34,665 bases of DNA from Priapulus caudatus. Lineage: Eukaryota; Priapulida; Priapulimorpha; Priapulimorphida; Priapulidae. Below are positions 19,893-30,040 of the stretch, piece after piece. A model generated the notes under the pieces. That model was not told where the DNA came from and searched no databases. It saw nothing but the letters and a program-made list of their open reading frames with translations. The stretch is taken from positions 39,230 through 73,894 of the forward strand of contig NW_014577406.1 in NCBI RefSeq assembly GCF_000485595.1, in the 5' to 3' direction. Numbering within the stretch: the stretch's first letter is position 1; the number at the start of each line of letters is the position of its first letter. The position numbers and the translations under genes were made by a program.

Positions 19893-21160
19893 TTCTTTTT
19901 GCAAATATAAGGGCTAACCGTTTTCGCTGCTTGCCTCGGGAGATATTGCGCATAGCCCCGCGCACGCACGTGTTAGGCGTGCAGTTCCGTCTGACGAAAA
20001 ATTTCATAATATGTTAGGCTTGCTGAGGGAGGACGACGGAATGGGAGAGCTGAGGAAAGGCAGCAGGAAAGATAGCTGAGGCAGTAGAAGAAGAGGGAGC
20101 TGAGCGAAGGACAGGGAGGCAAGGTGAAAAGGACCGCGAAGGCATAAAGTAGGATTTTGTACCTTACATGCTGAGGCGCTCTGCCTATTATAACAGGCAG
20201 GTGTACTGATAAAACTTTATTAGATGAAATCTATGCTGAGATATCCCTAACCATTTTAAATGTCTATTCATCACAATAATATGAACATCCTCTGGTGGAT
20301 GATTGCACATGCGCTAACACTACTAACGTGGGCTTAGATTGTGTACTACTGGTATACGCAGCGGGACCTTACATGTAAGGTGCTTCTCTATTTCTAAATG
20401 ATTGTCAAGCTGATGGAAAAATTTCTCCATAGAAATCTCTGCTAGGAATAACTTCTCTCATTTAAAATGCATATTCTTTTGCAAATACGGTTTCTTACGG
20501 GATATTTGCTGCATGAGGCGCGCGCACGCGTGTTTAGGGCGTGCAGTGGCGCGTTGACACAACTTCATAAATATTAGTGTGCTGCGGGAGAAAGGGGATG
20601 GCGACTGAGGAAGGCGGCAGGAAGATAGCTGGGGCGGTAAAAGAAGAAGGAGGAGGTTTTTTTTTGAGCCGAAGAGACAAGGGGAGGCAAGGGGAAGGTA
20701 GGCGAGGGCATAAAGTAGGTGTTTTGTAGCCGCTACATGCTAGGCGTTCTGGGCTATGTATATAACAGAGGTGCAAACTGATAAACGTTTATTGAGAATC
20801 TATGGCTGCGAGATAACTATTACAAACCATTTTAAATGTATATTGCATACAAAATATAACTCCTCTGGTGAGATATTGCACAATGCGTTAACAGACTAAC
20901 GTAAGCCAAAATGTGTCACTGGCTAGTATACCAGCGGGGACCTTACAGGTACGGTCTTCTCCTATTTCTGAAATGATGTCTACTGATGAAGCTGTTATCA
21001 TATAAGATTCTATGCCACTATGCATAACTGCTCTTCATTTTAATATGGCCATAATCTTTGAAAAATCGCGATTTCTCTCGGAGATATTGCGCATGTGCGC
21101 GCGGCACCGTTAATGGGGGTTAATGGGCTCTTGATACTATCTATCCTAACTATATTTAAT
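19893..21160. repeat. Composite repeat copy 1: two ~540-bp tandem units, internally deleted
   Basis: The minisatellite joins directly into the middle of a unit. Unit-specific variants (GACGAAAA.TTTCAT, ACGGAATGG, GGCAGCAGGAAAG) match the unit at 32400-32830, and the next unit (GTTTCTTACGGGATAT, GTGTGCTGCGGGAGAAAG, ACAGGTACGGTC) matches 34030-34530. The two units between them in the clean copy are missing. The right boundary TAATGGGGGTTAATGGGCTC...CTAACTATATTTAAT is identical to the window's right end (34616-34665). Small insertions relative to the clean copy are frequent: the unit spacing is 574 (20366 to 20940) against 540. Confidence 0.85.
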
Positions 21161-21305
21161 ATAACTATTATTATAATATTATATTTAATTAAATTAAAAT
21201 TATTATTTATTTAAGTTAATATTTATATTATTTTTATTATTTATATTTATTATAATTTTATTGTAATAACAGATTATTATAGATTATAATCTATTATTAT
21301 TCACT
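21161..21305. repeat. AT-rich low-complexity tract
   Basis: Almost entirely A and T with TTATTATA-type repetition. It follows the right boundary of copy 1. Confidence 0.85.
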
Positions 21306-21514
21306 CCTGATACTATCATGTCACACACACTATAACGGACCTACGTTTGCATTAGTTGTCTTGTTACGTCACCTATAGTAATTAACCGCATCCAGCTATC
21401 AGACCTATCATGCTCGCATGAACGCGCATTTTGCTCCCGCGCACGAGAGCAATAACGCCGTAGTTAATCTCACATTCAATACCAGCTAAATCCCAACGCA
21501 AAGCCACGGAGGCG

Positions 21515-21680
21515 GCGAGAGTGAGAGAGAGAGAGAGAGAGAGGGCGAGAGACAGAGAAAGAAAGATAGGCTAGATAGAAGAGAGAGAGGGAGAGAGAGA
21601 GCAGAGAGAGAAAGAGAGAGAGAGAGAGAGAGGAGAGAGAGGAGCGAGGGAGAGAGGGAGAGGGGAAGAGAGAGAAGGCG

Positions 21681-21728
<48 letters not shown>

Positions 21729-21732
21729 AGAC

Positions 21733-21783
<51 letters not shown>

Positions 21784-21805
21784 GGAGAGAGAGAGAAGAG
21801 AGCAG
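21515..21805. repeat. GA dinucleotide microsatellite
   Basis: Degenerate to pure GA with GGGA interruptions. Ser/Leu minus-strand frames are compositional. Confidence 0.95.
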
Positions 21806-21944
21806 ACATGCGAGCGTGTGACGGAACGCATACTATAACGCATACATGTGATGTGATTAGGATATGATTGTAATCGTGTTGGCAGTGAGGCGTTATGTTT
21901 TGAATGGTAAGGACCTAGCAGCTGCCTGAGCGGCGCAAGCTATA

Positions 21945-22000
21945 TATTAATATAGCATATATATATATATATGATATATATATATAATATATATACGCGA
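21945..22000. repeat. TA-rich dinucleotide tract
   Basis: ATATAT repeats with short interruptions. Confidence 0.85.
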
Positions 22001-22198
22001 CATTTACGAATCTATGGCTGGCATAATTAGGCCACGCAGACGTATTCGCGGTAGGTGTAATTAACTATCGGCATAATGGCAATGCGGCCGTATGGATAGT
22101 ATATTACGAACTCATCATCGTCGTTTGCAGATTGAAGGCCCACTACTCATTTTAGTATTCTCTTTAAAGTTATTCGTCTTGAACCGACATGAATGTAT

Positions 22199-22217
22199 CA
22201 GAGAGAGAGGAAGAGAG

Positions 22218-22267
<50 letters not shown>

Positions 22268-22277
22268 TAGACGAGTG

Positions 22278-22331
<54 letters not shown>
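22199..22331. repeat. GA tract followed by GT tract
   Basis: GA repeats at 22199-22268, then GT at 22274-22331 with one GG interruption. It is the same compound order as at 912-1362. Confidence 0.95.
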
Positions 22332-22332
<1 letters not shown>

Positions 22333-22514
22333 GGTAACACACGCGCTTTCAGGCGCGATAGCACCGAGCGAGCGCGCCCATCGATCGCTAACTACTATTA
22401 CTCTCTGGCTGTTTGCATTCATGTTGGCTGTTAGCCACCTATTAATTCTGCTCGCGTTATGGATTTTCGGGCACTATACCGCAGTGACGCCTAAACCATG
22501 CAGCGGGTGGGCAT

Positions 22515-22865
22515 ACAGACAGACAGACGGCACACGCACGCACGCAACGCCAACTTTTCCACAGCGCGAACGCACGCGCGCGACTGCCTCACATGCCTCA
22601 CGACATATAACACAGCTGCACGCACGCACATCACACAACGCAAACACGCACGACACACTCAACACACACCGGGCGCACAATACATACGTAAGCAGGCAAA
22701 GCACGGTGAGCCACAGTCGCGCCGCGCGCAACAGATACCACCGACAGTCCTGGCTCACAGCACACACACACACACACACACACACAGCACACACAACACA
22801 GGCGCCCGCAGCACACACAGCATAGCACGACAAAAGCCCACAGACCGCCACACGCACACAACGAT
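22515..22865. repeat. ACGC/ACAC-rich low-complexity tract
   Basis: Irregular ACGCAC and CACAACGC words, with pure AC at about 22760-22786. Opposite strand orientation to the TG block at 9380-10049. Confidence 0.85.
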
Positions 22866-23109
22866 ATTGAAGTGAATGAACATCATGCGCGCTAAGCTTC
22901 TGCGTAGTAATTGCGTCTTGTGAATTGATGCAGCGGATGATGCAGCGCCCTGCCTAGCGGTGCCTAGCCGTACAGCTCTTCATTTCGCGGCACACCGTAC
23001 GCCGGCTAGACTACGCGAGTTTGATTGGGCGAAGCCGCTCATCCAACCGACACTGAACATCCTCGGAGGCCCATCAGCAACGAAACGAGTAATGTGTTTT
23101 GACGACAGG

Positions 23110-23497
23110 CGAGTGTACACATGCACGCACGGCACGCAAAAAAGGCACATGCCACCCCACGCACGCGACAACGGACACGCACACAGTCAGTCGACGCACA
23201 CGCACACGCACAACGCACAACGCACACGACAACACACACACGACACACACACACACACAGCACACACACACAGGCACACATCACACACAGACACAGAGCT
23301 ACACACATCAGCACACACAACACACCACACAGGCAGCACAAACACACACACCACCCACACACACTGCACACTCACACACACAACACAGCACACACACACA
23401 CACAACACACAACACACACACACAACACACATCACACACCACACGCACACACCCACACACACACAGCCACACACCACCAACACCACACACACACAGT
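23110..23497. repeat. AC-rich microsatellite
   Basis: Nearly 390 bp of CACA with CAACAC and CACAGGCAC interruptions. Long Thr-His and Cys-Val frames are compositional. Confidence 0.95.
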
Positions 23498-23769
23498 AGC
23501 TACCGCTTCACCGCGCTACTAGCAGACGAGACTAATGCCAACAAGAACAATGACGGACACATGTAGTTTCCTAACATAACGCGTCCTCCTATGCTGCTAG
23601 TAGAGGAGACGTGCAGGCAACGAAGACGTACGCGTGCCTCGCCGAGAGCGTTTTTCTGCCCCACTGCGCCTTCTCTCATCTCTGCATCCCTTGACCCGAT
23701 CATCACGCGTCCACGGAGGCGTATCCTCTAATCAGCCCGCGCGAAGGGATTACATAAATATTATGTGTC

Positions 23770-24058
23770 CGTCTGCGGTAGAGGAGAGGGAGGAAAGCGG
23801 GAGGAGGATGCGGGGAAGGGAGGAGGGATAGGCAGGAGGGGAAAGAGGGGAGTGCGGTATGAAAAGGGGGAGGAAGAGGGGTAAGAGGAGGGGTAAGAGA
23901 GGATAAGAAGATGGTAGGAGGAGGGGAAAGAGAGGGGAGAAAAGGGTAGGGGGAGGGGTAGGCAGGATGGGAGGAGAAGGTAGAGGGGGAGAGAGAGGAA
24001 TAAGAGAAAGGTGTAGGGAGGGGAGGAGGAGGCAGAAGGAGGGGGCCGGAGAAGGGGG
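23770..24058. repeat. Purine-rich GGAGGGG tract running into the gap
   Basis: Degenerate GGAGGAGGGGTAAGAG words; almost no pyrimidines except T. A sister tract lies at 26985-27070. Pro/Leu minus-strand frames here are compositional and are interrupted by the gap. Confidence 0.9.
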
Positions 24059-24293
24059 NNNNNNNNNNNNNNNNNNNNNNNNNNNNNNNNNNNNNNNNNN
24101 NNNNNNNNNNNNNNNNNNNNNNNNNNNNNNNNNNNNNNNNNNNNNNNNNNNNNNNNNNNNNNNNNNNNNNNNNNNNNNNNNNNNNNNNNNNNNNNNNNNN
24201 NNNNNNNNNNNNNNNNNNNNNNNNNNNNNNNNNNNNNNNNNNNNNNNNNNNNNNNNNNNNNNNNNNNNNNNNNNNNNNNNNNNNNNNNNNNNN
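24059..24293. other. Assembly gap (235 N)
   Basis: Unknown bases. Open frames spanning it are meaningless. Confidence 1.
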
Positions 24294-26984
24294 TTAATGA
24301 TGGGGCCCAAGGCCACTAATATATAGTATTGTATACTGACGCAAAAGTGGCCTAAATGCCATCTTATAGTATTCAGATCAAATCAAATAAAATATGATTT
24401 TCATCGGTAAATAGAAGAATTACAGGAACATGAGCTGTAATTTAGCTCGTAGAAACGCCGATATCTAACATTGGCAATAACAAAATTTAAACATTTAAAC
24501 AAAATGAGGATGAATGATTATGATATTTACAAAGCAAATGATTGGAAAGGATGACTAGTAATGTTAAAGTCTAGTCAAATAAAAGAAAAAAGAAACTAGA
24601 TGAAATTGATGATTGTAGTAGAGTGTATCAGCTGCAGCGCACAATCCAAAAGTGCCCACATAATATGGGAGGAGAGGTAATTAGTAGTATGAAAGAGGCA
24701 TAAGGCCTCCACTATATAAGTTAGGTATGATAATGGGGGATAAGCCTTGGATAATGTAAGCTATACACGCTTCCAGCAAACAGAAAGTAAGGACTGCAAA
24801 TCACTTGCACTAGTGTAATTATTAAGTGCCATAAGAAAGGGCCTTAGGACCAAGAGGAGGGACACAGGTGTGACTTATAAGGCCACTAACATTGCATGTT
24901 GGTATCTCGTCGCCTCGCATACGGCAGCAGGGACCTTACATGCAAGGTCTTCCCTCCGATTTATTAAATGATGTATCAAACATGATGGAATGTTATTAAC
25001 AACAAATTTATGATAGGATTATCATCCTCTTCATTTCTAATTGCACCAATCTTTGCAAGAATAGGATTATCTCCAGTTCGAAAGAAACTATTGAGGCAAG
25101 ACACAATACACGCACCAGTGTTAAGGCGGAGATAGGAAGATGCCGTCTGAAGAAAACTTCACTAATTAAGTTTAGCTGAGGAATGAAGAGGGAATGGGAG
25201 ACTAAGGAAATGCCGGCCAGAGAAGAGATAGCCTGGGGGCGGTATGAAGAAGACGAGGTCTGAGCGAGAAGGACAGGAGGGAGGCAAGGAAAAGAGATTG
25301 GAGGAGCATAGAAGTGTTTTGTACCCTACATGCTAAGGGACGCTACTCACTATAATTATGGGAAAACACAGGATCTAGCTGATAAAAAAAGTTTATTAAA
25401 GGAAAAATCTATGACTGAGATACCTAATCCCCACTAAAGCGCAAATTATTAAATCGTAATATATTCAAATCGAACACAAAAATAATAACCCTCTGGTGAG
25501 ATATATGCGCATGCGCTAACACACACTAACGTAGGGAAGCCAGGGACTTGTGTAACCTCGGCTAGTAATAAAAGTACAGAGGGGACGCTTACATGCGCAA
25601 AGGTCTTCCTTCTAGTTTATGTAGTGATGTGTTAAAATGATTGGAATTTTATCATATAAACAATCATGCTAAAGGATAACATCCTCTTCACAGTTAAATG
25701 CAATAATCTTTGCAAAATACGATGTCTGACACGGGAAGAATATTGTGGCACGCATGGCGCATAGCCAACCGTGTTAGCCTGAAGCAAGTGCCGTCTGAGG
25801 AAAACTTTATAATATAAAGCTTGCTGCGAGGAGGGAGAGGGGATGGGAGAATACTGAGGAAAGCGGCCAGGGAAGGATAGCTGGGGCAAGATAGAGAGAA
25901 CAGAAAAGAAGGGTGAGACGAAGGAACAGGGAGGCAAGAGCTGACACGGACGCGAGGACATAAAGTATAGGTGATTATGGTAACCACATAGACACATGCC
26001 TAGAGGAGGGCGCTCCCGTTGCCGTAATGTATGAGAACACACAGGTGTAGCTGATAAAAGAGATTTATTAGAGGAGCCATCATCATGCTGAAATAAATCC
26101 CCTAACCATATTCTGAGAGATGTATAGTTCAACACAAAATCATGAAACGTTTCTGGAGAGATAATTGGCGCATGAGGAGCGCTAGAAACAACACTGTAAC
26201 GATAGCCCAGATTATGTGAGTACATGAGGCTGATGATATAAAAACGACAAGCGAGGACCTTACCATGGTAAGAAGTCTTGCCTCCTATTACTCTTTAAGG
26301 ATGATGTCACTAGGGATGGAGAGATAAGTTATCGATACACAATCTAAATGCAGAGATAACGTGCCGTCTTATTATATTAAAATGCATAATCTTGGGCAAA
26401 ATAAGTGATATATCTTCGGGGGAGATAATGAGCGCATGTGCGACGACAAGCCGGCGTGTTTGAAGGGCGTACAGATTGGCCGTCATGAGGAAGAAAACTT
26501 TTATAAAGATATAAGCTTGCTGAGAGGGGAGAGGGGATGGGAGACTGAGGAAAGGCGCAAGGGGAAGAATTAGCACTTGGGGCGGTAGAAGAAGAAGGAG
26601 CCTGAGCGAAAGGACAGGGAGGCAAGGAGAAGGGCGACGAAGAGCATAAAGGTAGAAGTGTTTATCTACCAGCTAACATGCCTAGGGCCTCTCCTTATTA
26701 TAAAACACAGGTCATACTGAAATAATGTTTATTAGGGAATTATGCTGAGGATATCCACCATAACGCATTTTAAATGTATATTTTATAACACAAATATAAC
26801 TCTTTCACTTGACGTGAGATATTGAACGCATGCGCTAACGACCACTAACCGTAGCACAAGATTGTGTACTGGCTGGATATACCAGCGAGGGGACCTTACA
26901 TGCGGTAAAGTATCTTCCTCCTATTTCTTAATGATGAAAATAACATGAATGAAAAATGATCAATCCATAACGAAATTTATGCTA
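24294..26984. repeat. Composite repeat copy 2, insertion-rich version of copy 3
   Basis: Follows copy 3 from 29524 onward in the same order: GGCC minisatellite, the same truncated LINE-like tail, then about four tandem units. The anchors of the ACCTTAC palindrome stand at 24933, 25585, 26257 and 26893 (spacings 652, 672, 636), whereas the matching anchors of copy 3 are 534-540 apart. The excess comes from scattered single-base insertions. The third unit lacks the LTR present in copy 3, so it holds the empty site (AATG at about 26773-26776). Confidence 0.85.
24362..24625 (-). mobile_element. LINE-like 3' end, second copy (noisy)
   Basis: Same sequence as 29593-29830 with extra bases: AATCAAATCAAATAAAAT, then CATCGG, ATTACAGGAACATGAGCTG and AGCTCGTAG. 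See that entry for interpretation. Confidence 0.5.
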
Positions 26985-27075
26985 AAGGACGGAGGAGGGG
27001 GAGGAGGAAAAAGAGGAGGGGTAGGAAGATGGGTAGAGAGAGGGGTAGGAGGAGGGGGAGCGAGAAAGGGGGAAA
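26985..27075. repeat. GGAGGGGTAGG-type purine tract
   Basis: Resembles 23860-24058 in words such as GAGGAGGGGTAGGAAGATGG. It replaces the expected continuation of copy 2, so copy 2 breaks off here. Confidence 0.8.
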
Positions 27076-27660
27076 GGGGCTGATGTGTAGCTTACACATG
27101 TCTAATGAGATTATTAGATTTACAGTCGGGAGACGTGTATAGTCGGAATTAATCGTAATGGTGTCGTGGAAACCGTTATTATTGTAAGTTAGAGAATGAA
27201 TAAAGATAACTAAGATAACTAAGATAACTAAGATAAACATAGATAGACTAGTCATGAAGGTATGTTGAAGTAGGCCATGCATAAGAGTACGCTAATTTAG
27301 GCTTATCATAAGGCTATGCTGTAGTAAAACTTGCATAAGGGTGCGCTAAGATTCGTGAAGCACGCGTGTTAAGGACGGCTATGGATAATGATATTGGAAG
27401 TAATGCTATACTCATTAGTATGCAAGAAACCCATGGATGCCCCAGACTTCCATAAATATACTGCCTGTATGTCAAAATGGTTAACGGAGCAATTTATATA
27501 GACTTCGGAATTTAAATATGCGTTTATATCCTATTTAAGCATGGTTATTGCCATCACCATGACCAAATAATATTGCTATAGAAAAACGACTCGTTTGATA
27601 ACGGAGCTTTAAATTGGTAACCTTGGACACCAATTTCTGTCGTGTGTCACCCAGTGATTT
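27076..27660. other. Unassigned sequence with a short 9-bp repeat
   Basis: AAGATAACT occurs three times in a row with a diverged fourth at 27198-27236. No gene or other element recognised. Confidence 0.5.
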
Positions 27661-27664
27661 CAAT

Positions 27665-28140
27665 AATTCGTCTGAACCGAGAAATTACAGACAATCTTCT
27701 GAACGACGCATTTTAGAACGCACGATTTAGCACATAGATTTCTCGTACTTCGTCTGATACGGTTGAAGCACTGCAATCTGCAACACAACTGTAACGAATA
27801 CGTCTGGACCGAGAGAATAATAGATCCACATCTAACGCCGCATTTCAAAACTCACGATTATTATTGCATTAGATTTCTCCTTTACATGCAATTTCAACCG
27901 TACAATCTATACCACACACCTACTATCATCTGTGCTGAACACGTGTGAACGTAGCACTAACCGCGCAGCCCTTTCGCTCTCTCTACAGTGGCGTCCCTTC
28001 TCTCCACCTCCCCTGAAGGTGAAAGGGCTACACAGGTACGTAGAGCCGGTGGTACTCTGAACCGAGAAATTATAGATTGGCTTTCTAAACTCACACGTTT
28101 TGAAATCTCGTGACGGTTAGCGTATAGATTTTCGCGGGAA
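27665..28140. repeat. Degenerate repeats of a ~130-bp unit
   Basis: TCTGAACCGAGAAATTA near 27671, TCTGGACCGAGAGAATAA at 27803 and TCTGAACCGAGAAATTATAG at 28056 each precede a cytosine-poor stretch ending in CTCACGATT/CTCGTGACG and ATAGATTT. The first offset is 132 bp, the second 253 bp (about two units, with other sequence between). Confidence 0.6.
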
Positions 28141-28310
28141 TCCCATCAGAGATGAGATGATGCTGGGTGTGATTGTTGTGATAAGCTGGTCGAGCAGACA
28201 CCGTCCGCAGGGATTAGAATCTGTATTGATTCAGGTATCGATCACCGCCGTCTGCGCCGTCACGCTGCGTGCGGCGCCGTGCGACGGCGACGAAATCTTT
28301 CTCGCTCGTG

Positions 28311-28314
28311 CGCG

Positions 28315-28359
<45 letters not shown>

Positions 28360-28420
28360 TCTTTCGATTTATTTCTCTTTATCTCTCTCTCTCTTTCTCA
28401 GTCTCTTAGTCTCACACACA

Positions 28421-28463
<43 letters not shown>

Positions 28464-28492
28464 GCTCTCTCTTACTCACTCACTTACTCACT
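28311..28492. repeat. TC dinucleotide microsatellite
   Basis: CT repeats with TTTCTC and CACACA interruptions. Ser/Leu plus-strand frames are compositional. Confidence 0.95.
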
Positions 28493-28499
28493 GTTTCAC

Positions 28500-28925
28500 T
28501 GTTTATATACCTTACAGCTACGCTTACGGTTACCGCTACATTTATGGATACGGCTACCGTACAGCTACAGTCATGGTTGTGGTTACGTTTAGTTAACTCA
28601 CACCAGTCCATCGCAAAATATTTAAATCGCCACTAAGCAAATATTTAACCTATAAACATCGCCGACGTACGTGCGCGCGAACCTTGCTCGACCAGATTCT
28701 ATTCCGCACGGCTTATATTATATATTGGAACGTTGAAGACGAGCATGTTTCGTTGTAAGCGCACCCCCGCAGTGCACATTCAATGCATCGACGATTCAAG
28801 CCGAGTAAACGTATAGGGGGGTAATTACGATGCTACGTACATGGCGGTAATCGGATAGCTGCAAACGCGACATTAATCACGTTTTATTCAACTCGGAGCT
28901 TTTAATCGGAACCGTAATTTCCTAT
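28500..28925. other. Unassigned sequence
   Basis: A short GCTAC/GTTAC-rich stretch (28510-28590), then unique mixed sequence. No gene recognised. Confidence 0.4.
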
Positions 28926-28962
28926 GATGGCATCGTTTGCGGGGATACGTGTGTGGCGGCGG

Positions 28963-28992
28963 AGCAGCAGCAGCAGCAGCGGGAGGAGGAGT

Positions 28993-29041
<49 letters not shown>

Positions 29042-29160
29042 GTAGCAGTACCAGGAGTAGTAGCAGCAGTAGTAATAGTAGCAACATTAGTAGCAGCAGC
29101 AACAGCAGCAGCATTAACAGTAGCAGCAATAGTAGTAGTAGTAGTAGCAGCAGCAGCAAA
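28963..29160. repeat. AGC/AGT trinucleotide repeat
   Basis: Pure AGC at about 28993-29032, then mixed AGC, AGT and AAC triplets. Because every triplet frame lacks stops, poly-Ser, poly-Ala, poly-Leu and poly-Val frames open on both strands; none has flanking protein-like sequence. Confidence 0.95.
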
Positions 29161-29196
29161 ACATAAATGAAAATTAAATGAAGCCATTACTCACTA

Positions 29197-29425
29197 TCAT
29201 GTCATGTCTTGATAAACGTAATTAAAGGCCTTCTCTCGATTCGCACAACGAGTCGATGTACGAAATCTGTCCACTAACCTGCCACCTAACCTTAATCTCC
29301 ACCAATCAGAGCATGCCCTGCTCCAGCAGGCAGCCCTCTTAAACAAATTTCCCCACCCTTTCTCGCGTAGCAACGGCCAGGTATCCGCGTAACCACCAGG
29401 TGGCGTAACATACCAGATCACTATA
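29197..29425. other. Unassigned unique sequence before composite repeat copy 3
   Basis: A minus-strand frame continues through this segment with a mixed, protein-like composition (a WGNLFKRAACWSRACSDWW stretch), but its N-terminal part reads through the GGCC minisatellite. I recognise no family. It may be an old transposon fragment. Confidence 0.3.
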
Positions 29426-30040
29426 TAGAATTGTAATAATAGTGTATGATGGGGGCCCAAGGCCACATATATAGTATTTGTATGGCGGGGGCCTAAGGTC
29501 AACTATATACTATTGTATTAATAGAATAGTTTATGAAGGGGGCCCAAGCCACATATATAGTATTGTATATGACGGTGGCCTAATGCCATCTTTATAGTAT
29601 TCAAATCAAATCAAATAAAATTTATTTTCATCGGTATAAAAATTACAGGAACATGAGCTGTATTTAGCTCGTAGACCGATATCTAACATTGGCAATATAC
29701 AAAATTTACATTTAAAACAAAATAGGATGATATGATTATGAATATTTACAAAGCAAATGATTGGAAAGAATGACTAGTAATTTAAAGTCTAGTCAAATAA
29801 AAGAAAAAAGAAACTAGATTGAAATTGATGATTGTAGTAGAGTGTATGCTGGCGGCACACCAAGGCCACATATATAGTATTGTGTATGAAGAGGGCATAA
29901 GGCCTCCTATATAGTAGTATGTGGTAAGCCTTGGTTGTAAGCTATACCGCTTCCAGCAAAGAAAAGTAGGCTGCATCACTTGCACAGTGTATTATTGTGC
30001 CATAGGGGCCTTAGGACCCCGGTGGCTTAAGGCCACACTT
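29426..30040. repeat. GGCC minisatellite at the left of composite repeat copy 3
   Basis: Units with GGGGGCCCAAGGCCACATATATAG and GGGGGCCTAAGGTCAAC are interrupted at about 29593-29830 by a LINE-like tail and resume to about 29930, followed by a transition with CCTTAGGACC and GGCTTAAGGCC. The left edge does not coincide with that of copy 1, so the array end itself is the variable boundary. Confidence 0.75.
29593..29830 (-). mobile_element. Truncated LINE-like 3' end
   Basis: On the minus strand the segment ends in ATAAATTTTATTTGATTTGATTTGA, a short-unit tail typical of non-LTR retrotransposons, preceded by a small hairpin (GAGCT, six-base loop, AGCTC at about 29654-29670). No coding part is retained, so the element would be 5'-truncated. 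The class cannot be set without a library search. Confidence 0.5.

Noticed and set aside
27988-28035. CAGTGGCGTCCCTTC as a possible DNA-transposon terminus
   Set aside because: No complementary end or flanking duplication found in the following sequence.
28888-29187. Poly-Ala, poly-Ser and poly-Leu frames over the AGC repeat
   Set aside because: All frames are open on both strands because of the triplet repeat; no start context or flanking exon supports a homopolymer protein.
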